From contig NZ_CP059322.2 in NCBI RefSeq assembly GCF_013694245.2, positions 5,339,001 to 5,403,000 on the forward strand: 64,000 bases of DNA. The letters run 5' to 3'. Source of the stretch: Micromonospora ferruginea (GTDB taxonomy: Bacteria > Actinomycetota > Actinomycetes > Mycobacteriales > Micromonosporaceae). The notes beneath the pieces were generated by a model. That model did no database searches and was not told the DNA's origin. It saw nothing but the letters and a program-made list of their open reading frames with translations. Shown here one piece after another: positions 49,185 through 57,403 of this stretch. Position numbers and translations under genes: made by a program. Numbering within the stretch: the first letter of the stretch is position 1; every line of letters starts with the position of its first letter.

Positions 49185-49221
49185 CCGGCCGGTCCCCAGC
49201 CACGTGGCGGGGGCCGGCCGG
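49185..49221. terminator. Bidirectional terminator
   Basis: A 13-bp stem CCGGCCGGTCCCC/GGGGGCCGGCCGG with one T-G wobble and an 11-nt loop lies between the convergent propeller and sulfurtransferase genes. Confidence 0.8.
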
Positions 49222-49226
49222 AACGC

Positions 49227-50129
49227 TCAGCGGGTCAGGCCGCCGGGCTGGTCGCCCTTCACGACGGGTGCCCGGACCAGGTTGCCCCACTCGGTCCACG
49301 AACCGTCGTAGTTGCGCACCTGCGGGAAGCCGAGCAGGTGGTGCAGCACGAACCAGGTGTGGCTGGACCGCTCGCCGATCCGGCAGTAGGCCACCACGTC
49401 GTCGGCCGGGCTCAGCCCGAGCTGGTCGGCGTAGATGGCCCGCAGCTCGTCGGCGGACTTGAACGTGCCGTCGTCGTTCGCGGCGGACTTCCACGGCTTG
49501 CTCACCGCGCCCGGGATGTGCCCGCCGCGCAGCGCGCCCTCCTGCGGATAGTCCGGCATGTGCAGCATCTCGCCGGTGTACTCACCGGGCGAGCGCACGT
49601 CGACCAGCGGCCGGCCGGCCGCCACGTGCGCCATCACCTGCTCCCGGTAGGCCCGGATCGGCGCGTCGTTGCGCTGCGGCACCGGATAGTCGGCGCGGGG
49701 CCGGCTCACCTTGTCGCGGGTCAGCTCCCGGCCCTCGGCGATCCACTTCTGCCGGCCGCCGTCGAGCAGCCGCACGTCGGCGTGGCCGAAGAGGGAGAAC
49801 ACCCAGAGGGCGTACGCGGCCCACCAGTTGAAGTTGTCGCCGTAGAAGACGACCGTGTCGTCGCGGCCGATGCCCTTGGCCGCGCACAGCTCGGCGAAGC
49901 TCGCGGCGTCCAGGTAGTCGCGGGTGACCTGGTCGTTCAGCTCGGTGTGCCAGTCGACCTTGACGGCGCCGGGGAGGTGGCCGGTGTCGTAGAGGAGCAC
50001 GTCCTCGTCGGACTCGACCACCACGAGCCCTTCGTCGCCCAGGTGCTCGGCCAGCCACTCGGTGGTGACCAGGCGCTGCGGGTCGGCGTACGACTGGAGG
50101 TGGGGATGCGGATCGCTCGGCACAGGCAT
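49227..50129 (-). CDS. Sulfurtransferase (two-domain rhodanese, thiosulfate/3-mercaptopyruvate type)
   Basis: 300 aa. Two rhodanese domains: an inactive N-terminal one (LVVVESDEDVLLYDTGHLPG, FYGDNFNWWAAYALWVF) and an active C-terminal one with Cys249 in YCRIGERSSHTWFVLHHLLG. The loop CRIGERS is typical of actinobacterial CysA/SseA-type thiosulfate sulfurtransferases. It transfers sulfane sulfur to cyanide or thiols. I chose the ATG at 50129; the frame extends upstream to 50297 over the divergent sigma gene. Confidence 0.92.
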   Translation of the reverse strand: MPVPSDPHPHLQSYADPQRLVTTEWLAEHLGDEGLVVVESDEDVLLYDTGHLPGAVKVDWHTELNDQVTRDYLDAASFAELCAAKGIGRDDTVVFYGDNFNWWAAYALWVFSLFGHADVRLLDGGRQKWIAEGRELTRDKVSRPRADYPVPQRNDAPIRAYREQVMAHVAAGRPLVDVRSPGEYTGEMLHMPDYPQEGALRGGHIPGAVSKPWKSAANDDGTFKSADELRAIYADQLGLSPADDVVAYCRIGERSSHTWFVLHHLLGFPQVRNYDGSWTEWGNLVRAPVVKGDQPGGLTR

Positions 50130-50238
50130 GATTTCCAAGGTACGCCGGGTCGGCCGCGGTGGATGTGACGTCCGGATGCAGCGGATCCGGCGGGTCGGGC
50201 GTGACAGTTGCGAACACCGCCGACCGCAGAGGACCGCG

Positions 50239-50769
50239 ATGACCCCACGGCAACAGGACCGGCCGCCCCGGGCCGGGACCGCACCGGAGGACTTCACCGA
50301 GTTCTACCGGGCGCACTTCCACCGGATCGCGGTGCAGCTCTACGCCTACCTGGGCGACCACGGCGAGGCGCAGGACCTGACCCAGGAGGCGTTCTGCCGG
50401 GCGCTGGAGCGCTGGTCCCGCGTCGCCGCGTACGACGACCCGTCCGCGTTCGTCCGCCGGGTCGCCTGGAACCTGGCCACCAGCCGGCTGCGCCGGGTGC
50501 GTACCGCGGTGCGGCACCTGGCTCGGCAGCGGGAGGAACACGTGCCCGGCCCGGAGCCGGACCGGGTGGTGCTGCTGGAGGCCCTGTCCACTCTGCCCGC
50601 CGACCAGCGGCGCGCGATCGTGCTGCACCACCTGGCCCACCTGAGCGTCGCCGAGATCGCCGCGCAGGTCGGCGCGCCGGAGGGCACCGTGCGCTCCCGG
50701 CTCTCCCGGGGGCGGGCCGCGCTCGCCGGCCACCTCACCGAGACCGGATCGGAGTCGCGCCGTGCCTGA
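50239..50769 (+). CDS. SigE-like ECF sigma factor (module 2)
   Basis: 176 aa. Sigma-2: FTEFYRAHFHRIAVQLYAYL, EAQDLTQEAFCRALERWSRV, AFVRRVAWNLATSRLRRVRT. Sigma-4: LPADQRRAIVLHHLAHLSVA, EIAAQVGAPEGTVRSRLSRG. The ATG at 50239 follows AGAGGA; the longer frame to 50062 overlaps the divergent rhodanese start. Its 3' end overlaps the next gene by 8 bp. It is diverged from the other two sigma factors of the region. Confidence 0.9.
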   Translation: MTPRQQDRPPRAGTAPEDFTEFYRAHFHRIAVQLYAYLGDHGEAQDLTQEAFCRALERWSRVAAYDDPSAFVRRVAWNLATSRLRRVRTAVRHLARQREEHVPGPEPDRVVLLEALSTLPADQRRAIVLHHLAHLSVAEIAAQVGAPEGTVRSRLSRGRAALAGHLTETGSESRRA

Positions 50770-51967
50770 CGTGGATGACCTGTTCGTCGAGTTCGAGGCG
50801 ACGGCCGTGCCCACCTTCCGCCCGCCGGGCGTGGCCGACGTGCAACGCCGGATCCGGGACCGCCGACGGCGGCGCGGCCTGCTGACCGGCCTGCTCGCGA
50901 TGATGCTGGTCGGGCCGGCCTCGGCGTTGGCGGTCGCCCAGCGCGCCGACCGGCCGGAGCCGCAGCCGACGCCGACGGGTTCACAGAGTCCGACCGGCCG
51001 GCTCACCGTCCGCACGGTCACCCTGCCGGGGGTGCCCGGTGAGCTGATCGACCTGCGTTTCGTCTCCGCCCGAGCCGGCTGGTCGCTCGTCGACACCTGC
51101 GTCGAGGCCGGCGAGTCGTCGCAGGATTGCCGCCGTACCGTCGCCCGGACCGTCGACGGTGGCGTGACCTGGCAGCGGACCGGCCTGCCGGCGGTGCCGA
51201 ACGGCCTGGTGCAGCTCCTGCCCGTGGACGCGGACACGCTGGCCGTGACGACGCGTACCGGTTACCTCGTCACGACGGACGGCGGGATCAGCTTCACCCG
51301 CCACCCGTACCAGGCGCCACCGGCGGCGGTCCGGCGCGCTTTCGCCACCCCGAGCGGGCTCTACCTCGGCTGCCCCCCGAACGGGATGCCGACGACCTGC
51401 GACCGGCAACGCGTGCTGCGGGTGAGCGGCGGCCTGCACTTCCACCAGCCGCCGGTCACGCTCCGGTCGGACACCGAGAACGTCCTGGTCGAGGGCGCCG
51501 ACGGCCGGCTCTGGCTGACCGTCCTGGAGGGTGATCGGCTGACCGTGCTGACCAGTGCCGACCAGGGCACCAGTTGGCGGACGCTGCCGTCGGTCTCCGG
51601 CGCCCGGCAGCTCGCGCTAGCCCCGGACGGACGCGACGTCTGGCTGGTCGAGACCGCTCGACAGACGCGGGTGTGGCGGCTGGCCGACGACCGCTGGCAG
51701 GCCGGGCCGGCCCTGCCGTCCGACACCGAAGGGGTCGCCGCGCCCGGGGCCGGTCTGCTGGTGGTCACCAGCGCGTACGGCGGGTTGGGCTTCGTAACAG
51801 GCGGTGGCTACGTCGAGGTGCCCGAGCTGCGCGGGCCGTTGCGGATGCCGGACCTGGACACGTCGGTGGGTGTCCTGCCGGACGGCACCGTCGCGGTCCG
51901 GCACGGCCGGACGTGGTTCCTCGGCATCGGTCGGGGGGTGGACCGGAGCTGGCTCCAGTTCTCCTGA
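50762..51967 (+). CDS. Single-TM protein with BNR/sialidase-like repeats, putative regulator of the module 2 sigma factor
   Basis: 401 aa. A cytosolic N-terminus (VPDVDDLFVEFEATAVPTFR), basic stretch RRIRDRRRRRG, one helix (LLTGLLAMMLVGPASALAVA), a Pro/Thr linker, then Asp-box-like repeats: TVDGGVTWQRTGLP, TTDGGISFTRHPYQ, SADQGTSWRTLPSV. Asp-box (S/TxDxGxxW) repeats form beta-propellers as in BNR sialidase-like and photosystem assembly proteins. No zinc anti-sigma motif. The 8-bp overlap with the sigma gene points to co-regulation; an anti-sigma role is inferred. Confidence 0.78.
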   Translation: MPDVDDLFVEFEATAVPTFRPPGVADVQRRIRDRRRRRGLLTGLLAMMLVGPASALAVAQRADRPEPQPTPTGSQSPTGRLTVRTVTLPGVPGELIDLRFVSARAGWSLVDTCVEAGESSQDCRRTVARTVDGGVTWQRTGLPAVPNGLVQLLPVDADTLAVTTRTGYLVTTDGGISFTRHPYQAPPAAVRRAFATPSGLYLGCPPNGMPTTCDRQRVLRVSGGLHFHQPPVTLRSDTENVLVEGADGRLWLTVLEGDRLTVLTSADQGTSWRTLPSVSGARQLALAPDGRDVWLVETARQTRVWRLADDRWQAGPALPSDTEGVAAPGAGLLVVTSAYGGLGFVTGGGYVEVPELRGPLRMPDLDTSVGVLPDGTVAVRHGRTWFLGIGRGVDRSWLQFS

Positions 51968-51979
51968 GCCGGCGGCGGG

Positions 51980-52426
51980 TCAGGCACGGCGGTGCACCAA
52001 CCGGCCGGCGACCACGGTGGCCCGGCAGGAGCCGTCCGGGTCGTACACCGCGAGGTCGGCCCGGCCACCGACCACCAGCGCCGCCGGCCGGGCGGCGGGC
52101 AGGACCGCCACCTCGTTGCGCGCGGCGGCGGCCCGCAACGCCGGGTCGGTGACGTGCGCCTCGAGCACCGCGGCGGCGCCGAGCCGGAACAGCGCGTGCA
52201 CCCGTTCGCGCGGGGTCGGCGCCGGGGGCAGCGGGCCGTCGTGCACCGGCGCCGGCCCGAGCGTGCCGGCCCACCGCCGCACCCGCACCCCCGGGTACGC
52301 GGCGGTCAGCTCGTCCAGCGGCGCGACCGCCTCCACCCGATGACCGTCGACCAAAACCGCCAGCCCGGCGCGGGGCTCGCCGTCGAGCGTGAGCCGCAGC
52401 AGGTCGGCGGCGTGGACGGTGTGCAC
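51980..52426 (-). CDS. Imidazolonepropionase-like mini-protein (amidohydrolase composite domain only)
   Basis: 148 aa. The N-terminal segment HTVHAADLLRLTLDGEPRAG and LAVLVDGHRVEAVAPLDELT, and the C-terminal ALVVGGRADLAVYDPDGSCR, are the two flanking pieces of the amidohydrolase composite beta domain. The barrel between them, with the HxH and other metal ligands, is replaced by ~60 residues lacking these motifs. It is thus an intact short frame rather than an obvious truncation, but is unlikely to be a hydrolase. Its start lies 3 nt after the SGNH hydrolase stop, so the two share an operon. Confidence 0.75.
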   Translation of the reverse strand: MHTVHAADLLRLTLDGEPRAGLAVLVDGHRVEAVAPLDELTAAYPGVRVRRWAGTLGPAPVHDGPLPPAPTPRERVHALFRLGAAAVLEAHVTDPALRAAAARNEVAVLPAARPAALVVGGRADLAVYDPDGSCRATVVAGRLVHRRA

Positions 52427-52429
52427 CGG

Positions 52430-53197
52430 TCAGCCGTCGACCGGACCGAGGACCGGCCGCTTCGCGGTCACGAAGTCGCCGGAGGAACGGCCGGTCAGCC
52501 GGCGCCTGATCCACGGGGCCAGGTGCTGACCGGCCCAGCGCAGGTCGGCGGCGCGGGCGGCCAGCCACGGTGTGGGCGCCGGGTGCGGCGGCACCATCAG
52601 CCACTCCTCGTCGCAGCCGACGCCGAGCGCGGCGAGCACCTGCGCGGCGACCCGCCGGTGCCCGGCCGCCGACAGGTGCAGCCGGTCGGTGCTCCAGAGC
52701 ATCGGGTTGAGGTAGGCCTCGTCGGAGTAGAGGTCGACCAGGATCGCCCCGTGCCGCTCGGCGACCTCGCCGACCGCCCGGTTGAGCAGCGTCACCCGGG
52801 GGGCCACCAGCCGCTGCCCGGGGAGCCGGGCCATCACGTCGGCGAACCGGAACAGCACCACGTCGCTGCCGCCGCCGCGCAGCCGCTCGACCACCCTGTC
52901 GAAGCGCGGGACGAAGACGTCCGGGTCGAAGGTGCGGCGCAGCACGTCGTTGCCGCCGGCCGCGAACGTGATCAGGTCGGGCTTCATGGCCAGCGCGGAC
53001 GGCACCTGCTCGGCCACGACGTTCGGGAAGAGCCGACCCCGGATGGCGAGGTTGGCGTAGCCGAAGTCGGGACCCGCCTCGGCGGCGAGCCGGGTGGCGA
53101 CCAGATCGGCCCACCCTCGGTAACTGCCGTCCGGATACGCGTCATCCATGCCCTCGGTGAAGCTGTCGCCCACCGCTACGAAGCTGCGCCAGCGCAC
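52430..53197 (-). CDS. SGNH/GDSL-family hydrolase
   Basis: 255 aa. All four blocks are visible: block I FVAVGDSFTEGMDD (Ser12), Gly in YANLAIRGRLFPNV, block III FAAGGNDVLR (Asn), and block V STDRLHLSAAGHRRVA (Asp, His). No signal peptide is present, so it is cytosolic. Members cleave esters of lipids, sugars or acyl groups; no substrate can be named. Upstream partner of the mini-amidohydrolase gene. Confidence 0.92.
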   Translation of the reverse strand: MRWRSFVAVGDSFTEGMDDAYPDGSYRGWADLVATRLAAEAGPDFGYANLAIRGRLFPNVVAEQVPSALAMKPDLITFAAGGNDVLRRTFDPDVFVPRFDRVVERLRGGGSDVVLFRFADVMARLPGQRLVAPRVTLLNRAVGEVAERHGAILVDLYSDEAYLNPMLWSTDRLHLSAAGHRRVAAQVLAALGVGCDEEWLMVPPHPAPTPWLAARAADLRWAGQHLAPWIRRRLTGRSSGDFVTAKRPVLGPVDG

Positions 53198-53326
53198 GGC
53201 GCCTCCCCTCCGACGTCCCCGCGGAAATGCGTCGCTCAGTCTTCCACCGCGCGGGCCGGTCCCGCCCGCCCCCGGGGCCGGACGTGGTGGACGTCTCGAC
53301 GTCCGGTTCCCGACAGCCGCCTGGAC

Positions 53327-54340
53327 TCAGGGAACGTAGGCCAGCAGCGCCGCCCCACGCAGCCCGGTCGGCTCGGTCACCGTGCCCACCGCCCGGAACG
53401 TCCGGTCCAGGACGGTGATGCCCCCGTCCCGCCGGACCAGCACCGCGCCGTCGGTGGCGAACAGGATGCTGCGGACCGCACCGTCGCCGGGCAGGTCCAC
53501 GGTCCGGCCGGTGGTGGTGTCGACCACCGCGAAGCTGCCGTCGTTGCGGGACGTGTCGGTGTTGAGCCAGCCGACCGCCACGTACCGGCCGTCCGGCGAG
53601 ACGCTGCGGACCCGCCAGCCGTCGTGGCGCGCCGCCTCGGCCTTCGGCGGGGTGAACCGGTAGAAGGTGGTCCGGCCGTTGTTGGTCGCGTACGGCCGGC
53701 CCTCGGAGACGGCCGCCCAGTTCCGCCCGTCCGGGGTCCACCACTTCAGGGTCTCGTTCCCGGCGTCGCCGGCGGCCGGCCGGCGGGTGGCCAGGTCGAG
53801 GAGCGCGGAGTGGCCCTCCTGCTGCACCAGGAGCCGGTCGTTGGTGTTCCACACCAGCGGCTGGTCGCCGAGGCAGACGATCCGGCCGGAGTAGGGAGCC
53901 CGCTTCGCGATCGTGGCCCGGCCGGTGCCGTCGACCAGGGCGGTGACGAGCGTGCCGGCCTCCGCCCCGGCCTTTCCCTCCACCCAGGCCAGTCGCTCAC
54001 CGTACGGCGAGATGGTGATCGTGTTCCGCACGCACTCACCGCCGCCGTACGGCACGGTCGTGCTCACCCGGTCCGAGTCGCCGCGTACGACGTGGACCTC
54101 CGCGGCCTGCTCGCCGAACGCCAGGTAGTAGCGCGTACCGGGCAGGGCGGCCGACGAGCCGGCCCGGGTGGCGGGGGCGGCGGCCGGGGTGACGACGGCG
54201 GTGGTGCCGGACGACTGCGGGGAGGCGGGCGCGGGTGTGGTTCCGCCCTCGCCGCAGGCGCCGACACCCGCCACCAGAAGCGCGGTGGCGGCGAGGGTGA
54301 CGGCGGTACGCAGTCCGCGAGCGGTGGTGAGGACGTTCAC
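53327..54340 (-). CDS. Lipoprotein with propeller-like domain, paralogue of the module 3 membrane protein
   Basis: 337 aa. A lipoprotein signal (TAVTLAATALLVAGVGAC) with lipobox V-G-A-C, a Thr/Pro/Ala linker, then repeats that closely match the 54504-55637 protein, e.g. RNDGSFAVVDTTTGRTVDLP, DGAVLVRRDGGITVLDRTFR and the identical ending ALLAYVP. It starts with GTG 54340 behind AAGGGT. It would sit on the outer face of the membrane. It appears to be a tandem duplicate that changed its N-terminal anchor from TM to lipid. Function unknown. Confidence 0.82.
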   Translation of the reverse strand: MNVLTTARGLRTAVTLAATALLVAGVGACGEGGTTPAPASPQSSGTTAVVTPAAAPATRAGSSAALPGTRYYLAFGEQAAEVHVVRGDSDRVSTTVPYGGGECVRNTITISPYGERLAWVEGKAGAEAGTLVTALVDGTGRATIAKRAPYSGRIVCLGDQPLVWNTNDRLLVQQEGHSALLDLATRRPAAGDAGNETLKWWTPDGRNWAAVSEGRPYATNNGRTTFYRFTPPKAEAARHDGWRVRSVSPDGRYVAVGWLNTDTSRNDGSFAVVDTTTGRTVDLPGDGAVRSILFATDGAVLVRRDGGITVLDRTFRAVGTVTEPTGLRGAALLAYVP

Positions 54341-54457
54341 GATGTGACCCTTCGGGGGGTTCGGTGACGCGCGTGTCTGACGCACTGCCAGACGTTCGTT
54401 TCGATCGGGATGGTTGCCGCCCGGGACGGAGAAGTTTCCGACCGGTCGCGCATGTGC

Positions 54458-54493
54458 GACAGGCCCCCGTCGCATGTCGCGCGGGGGCCTGTC
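54458..54493. terminator. Terminator of the sigma module 3 operon
   Basis: A perfect 12-bp stem GACAGGCCCCCG/CGGGGGCCTGTC with a 12-nt loop lies 10 nt past the stop of the 54504 gene on the minus strand. Confidence 0.82.
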
Positions 54494-54503
54494 ACCAGGT
54501 GCG

Positions 54504-55637
54504 TCAGGGTACGTACGCCAGCAGTGCCCGGTTCCGGAGCGAGGACGGCTCGGTCACTGTGCCGACCGGCGTGAGCCGGCGGTCGAGGACCGTGATGCCG
54601 TTGCCCCGCCGCAGCAGGACGGTGCCGTCGACGCTGAACAGGACGCTGCGTACCTCACCGGTGCCGGGCAGGTCGACCGCCTTGCTGCGGGTGGTGTCGA
54701 CCACCGCGAAGCTGCCGTCCCGGCGGGACGGGTCGGTGCCGATCCAGCCCACCGCGACGTACCGGCCGTCCATGGACACGCTGCGCGCCTCCCAACCGTC
54801 CCACTTGGCGGCCTCCTGCTGCGGCGGCGTGTAGGTGTACTGCCGCAGGTCGCCGTCGTTCGAGACGTAGGGCTTGCCCTCCGACACGGCGGCCAGCCAG
54901 GCACCGTCGGCGGACCAGCAGCGATCGGTCTCCTGCCCGGGGTCGCCGACGACCTGCTTGTTGGCCGCCGCGTCGTAGAGCACGGACTGCCCGTTCTTCC
55001 GCTGCACCATCAGCAGGTCGTCGCCCTGCCAGCGCAGGGGCCGGGTGCCGAGGCAACTGATTCCCTCGGCCAGCGTCGTCGCGCCGTTCTCGCCGACGGT
55101 GGCGATCAACAGGACGCCGCTCATGTTGTTGTCGGTGCTGTCCTGCACCCACACCACCCGCTTGCCGTCCGGCGAGAGGGACACGGTGTTGGACTCGCAG
55201 CGGCTGCCCTCGTGCACGACCTCGTGGACCACCCGGTCCTGGGTGCCGCGCACCGCGTGGATCCGGGAGCGGGTGGACGTCTGCTCCAGGTAGTAGCGGG
55301 TGCCGGTCAACGCCGACTGCGGTTGGCCCGCTCCCGAGTCGGGGCTCTTCGAGGTCGTCCGGGACGGCTCGACGGACCGGCTCGGCGTGGGGGTGACCTG
55401 GGGTGGCGGGCTGCTGGTGATCGACGGTCCGGCCGGCGCGGGCGCCTGGCCGTTCGGTCGGATCGCCAGTGCGGTGCCGGTCGCGGCGGCCAGCACCACC
55501 AGCGCGGCGGCGGACGTGACGACGGCCCGCTGGATGCCGAGCCGGCGGGAGGTACGCAGGGCCCGGTCCCGCAGGTCGACCGGGGTGACCTCGTCGGCCA
55601 GGTCGGCCAGGTCGAGGCGCAGGCGGTCCTGGTTCAT
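54504..55637 (-). CDS. Single-TM propeller-like protein, putative regulator of the module 3 sigma factor
   Basis: 377 aa. Cytosolic N-terminus (MNQDRLRLDLADLADEVTPV, DLRDRALRTSRRLG), one helix (VVTSAAALVVLAAATGTALA), a Ser/Thr/Pro-rich linker, then the repeat domain (TVSLSPDGKRVVWVQDSTDN, SMDGRYVAVGWIGTDPSRRD, GSFAVVDTTRSKAVDLPG). Its ATG overlaps the sigma stop in ATGA. It is paralogous to the lipoprotein encoded 160 nt downstream. Anti-sigma or stress-sensor role is inferred from coupling and topology. Confidence 0.78.
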   Translation of the reverse strand: MNQDRLRLDLADLADEVTPVDLRDRALRTSRRLGIQRAVVTSAAALVVLAAATGTALAIRPNGQAPAPAGPSITSSPPPQVTPTPSRSVEPSRTTSKSPDSGAGQPQSALTGTRYYLEQTSTRSRIHAVRGTQDRVVHEVVHEGSRCESNTVSLSPDGKRVVWVQDSTDNNMSGVLLIATVGENGATTLAEGISCLGTRPLRWQGDDLLMVQRKNGQSVLYDAAANKQVVGDPGQETDRCWSADGAWLAAVSEGKPYVSNDGDLRQYTYTPPQQEAAKWDGWEARSVSMDGRYVAVGWIGTDPSRRDGSFAVVDTTRSKAVDLPGTGEVRSVLFSVDGTVLLRRGNGITVLDRRLTPVGTVTEPSSLRNRALLAYVP

Positions 55638-56164
55638 CGGGCGGATCCTTCCGTGGCGTAAAGGTCGGCGAGTTCCGGCGCGACGGTGCGCAGCTTGGTC
55701 AGCGCCTTCGACGTCTGGCTCTTGACGGTGCCGACGGTGACGCCGAGCATCTCCGCCGCCTCGGCCTCGCTGCGGTCCTCGAAGAACCGCAGCACCAGCA
55801 CGGCGCGTTGCCGGGTGGAGAGCCGGGCCAGCGCGGCCCGGAGGGTGAGCCGCAGCGTGATCTGCTGGGCGTGGTCGGGTCCCGAGTCGCCTCCGCGCGA
55901 CTCGGGCAGGTCGCCCGGCATCGACTCGGCCACCCGGCGGCGGCGCCACCAGGAGACCTGCAGGTGATACATGATCTTTCGGGTGTACGCCTCCGCGTTG
56001 CCGCTGTCGTGCAGCCGGCTCCAGGAGCGGTGGGTACGGGCCAGGGCGGACTGGACGAGATCCTCGGCCAGGTGCTGGTCACCGGTGAGCAGGTAGGCCG
56101 AGCGCAGGAGCGCCGGTGTGCGGGTACGCACGAACGAGTCGAACTCACTCAGGAGAGGGTCCAC
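55634..56164 (-). CDS. SigE-family ECF RNA polymerase sigma factor (module 3)
   Basis: 176 aa. Sigma-2: EFDSFVRTRTPALLRSAYLL, AEDLVQSALARTHRSWSRLH, YTRKIMYHLQVSWWRRRRVA. Sigma-4: LSTRQRAVLVLRFFEDRSEA, EAAEMLGVTVGTVKSQTSKA. It has the same length as module 1 and closely similar sigma-4 sequence, suggesting a common ancestor. GTG start with GAAGGA 9 nt upstream. Overlaps the membrane-protein gene by 4 bp. Confidence 0.92.
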   Translation of the reverse strand: MDPLLSEFDSFVRTRTPALLRSAYLLTGDQHLAEDLVQSALARTHRSWSRLHDSGNAEAYTRKIMYHLQVSWWRRRRVAESMPGDLPESRGGDSGPDHAQQITLRLTLRAALARLSTRQRAVLVLRFFEDRSEAEAAEMLGVTVGTVKSQTSKALTKLRTVAPELADLYATEGSAR

Positions 56165-56265
56165 ACGAGCCGATCCTTCGGGTCAGTGGTGCGTCTGTTG
56201 ATGCCCCTCCAGACGTCACCTCGTCGCTCGATGGTTGCCGTCGCCCGGTGTCGGTTTTCCCCGAC

Positions 56266-56781
56266 TCAGCAGTCGAACGTCGACCAGCAGATGTCGTTGC
56301 GCAGCCGCTGGTCGTCGAGGACCAGCTCGCGGATCGCCGCCGGGAGTCGGGCGCGCTGCCACCGGCACTCGGCCCGCCCCGCCTCGTCGCCCCGACCGTC
56401 CGGCGCCGCCGCCCGCACCGCCTTGATCGCGTACGCGGCGGCGCCGAGTTCGTGCGCGGCGACGTGGGCGACCGCACCGGCCTGGCCGGCGGCGTACGCG
56501 GCGTGGCGCGCCGCCCCGCGCAGGTCCCGCGCCGCGCCCATGGCGTGCCCGCCCGCCGCGCGGGACACCATCATCGTGACCTCGCCCCGCACCCAGGCCC
56601 GGATGTGCGCGATCGCCTGGCGCGGACGCGGATCGTCGGGCCGGACCGCCTCGAACAGCGGGAGGACGTGCTCCGCGCAGGTGGCGGCCCAGAGCGCGAG
56701 CAGCCGGTGGTCGTCGTCGGTGAGCGTCCCGCCACGACGGATCGTGACGAGGCGGGGGTCCCGGACCTTCGACAGGATCAC
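56266..56781 (-). CDS. Putative immunity-like protein (Imm-5-type helical repeat), copy B
   Basis: 171 aa, Ala/Arg-rich helical protein. The stretch CAEHVLPLFEAVRPDDPRPR followed by QAIAHIRAWVRGE matches copy A upstream (HAEDVLPVFERAVPDDPRPR). Further blocks ARDLRGAARHAAYAAGQAGA and VAHVAAHELGAAAYAIKAVR recall the actinobacterial 'putative immunity protein' family. The C-terminus (DQRLRNDICWSTFDC) contains two Cys. The ATG overlaps the stop of copy A by 4 bp. There is no toxin gene next to it, so the immunity label comes from family memory only. Confidence 0.65.
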   Translation of the reverse strand: MILSKVRDPRLVTIRRGGTLTDDDHRLLALWAATCAEHVLPLFEAVRPDDPRPRQAIAHIRAWVRGEVTMMVSRAAGGHAMGAARDLRGAARHAAYAAGQAGAVAHVAAHELGAAAYAIKAVRAAAPDGRGDEAGRAECRWQRARLPAAIRELVLDDQRLRNDICWSTFDC

Positions 56782-57356
56782 GACCGGTCCTCCGTCCCAC
56801 CCGCTTCCGGCGTGCGCCGCAGCGCACCGTCGAGCGTACTCATCAGCCGGGCGACCCGGCTGCTGCCGCCGGTCACCGGCGGGTAGCGACGGAGCACGTC
56901 GACGAGCACCGGGTCGGCGAGCCGCCGCGAGCGGTCCAGCAGGGCGTCGCCGACCGCCGGGTCACCGCCCGCCGTCAGCTCCCCGATCCGCGCCGCGCTC
57001 GCGGCGGCCCGCAGGATGTGGCCGACCTGGCTGGCCTGGGCGAGGGGATGCAGGTACGCCGCCGCGGCCGCGTCACCGGCGGATCGCGCGGCCAGGCGGG
57101 CCGCCTCGTCGGGCGCGGACCGGGCCGCCCGGTGCGCGTCGATCGACGTGACCCGCTGCAGCTTCGTCCGGTCGGCCCCGTCGGCGAACGTCCGGGCCGC
57201 CTCGATCGCCGCGCGGGGACGCGGATCGTCGGGTACGGCCCGCTCGAAGACCGGCAGGACGTCCTCCGCGTGCCGGAGCACGTAACGCGCCACCACCCGC
57301 AGCTCGTCCATCGTCAGGTCGAAGTCTCCGGACACGACGGTCCTGCGCGCTGCCAT
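56778..57356 (-). CDS. Putative immunity-like protein (Imm-5-type helical repeat), copy A
   Basis: 192 aa. It has the same core as copy B: RHAEDVLPVFERAVPDDPRP, RAAIEAARTFADGADRTKLQ, AAARSAGDAAAAAYLHPLAQ and ASQVGHILRAAASAARIGEL. This helical pattern is that of proteins annotated as putative immunity proteins in Streptomyces and relatives. It is cytosolic, without signal or membrane segments. The two copies are in tandem with a 4-bp overlap and share ~25 aligned identical positions in the core by eye, so they probably arose by duplication or act as partners. Confidence 0.68.
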   Translation of the reverse strand: MAARRTVVSGDFDLTMDELRVVARYVLRHAEDVLPVFERAVPDDPRPRAAIEAARTFADGADRTKLQRVTSIDAHRAARSAPDEAARLAARSAGDAAAAAYLHPLAQASQVGHILRAAASAARIGELTAGGDPAVGDALLDRSRRLADPVLVDVLRRYPPVTGGSSRVARLMSTLDGALRRTPEAGGTEDRS

Positions 57357-57403
57357 GGCGGTGGATCCTATCGACGGAGCCCACGGACGTTCGTACTCGA
57401 CGG

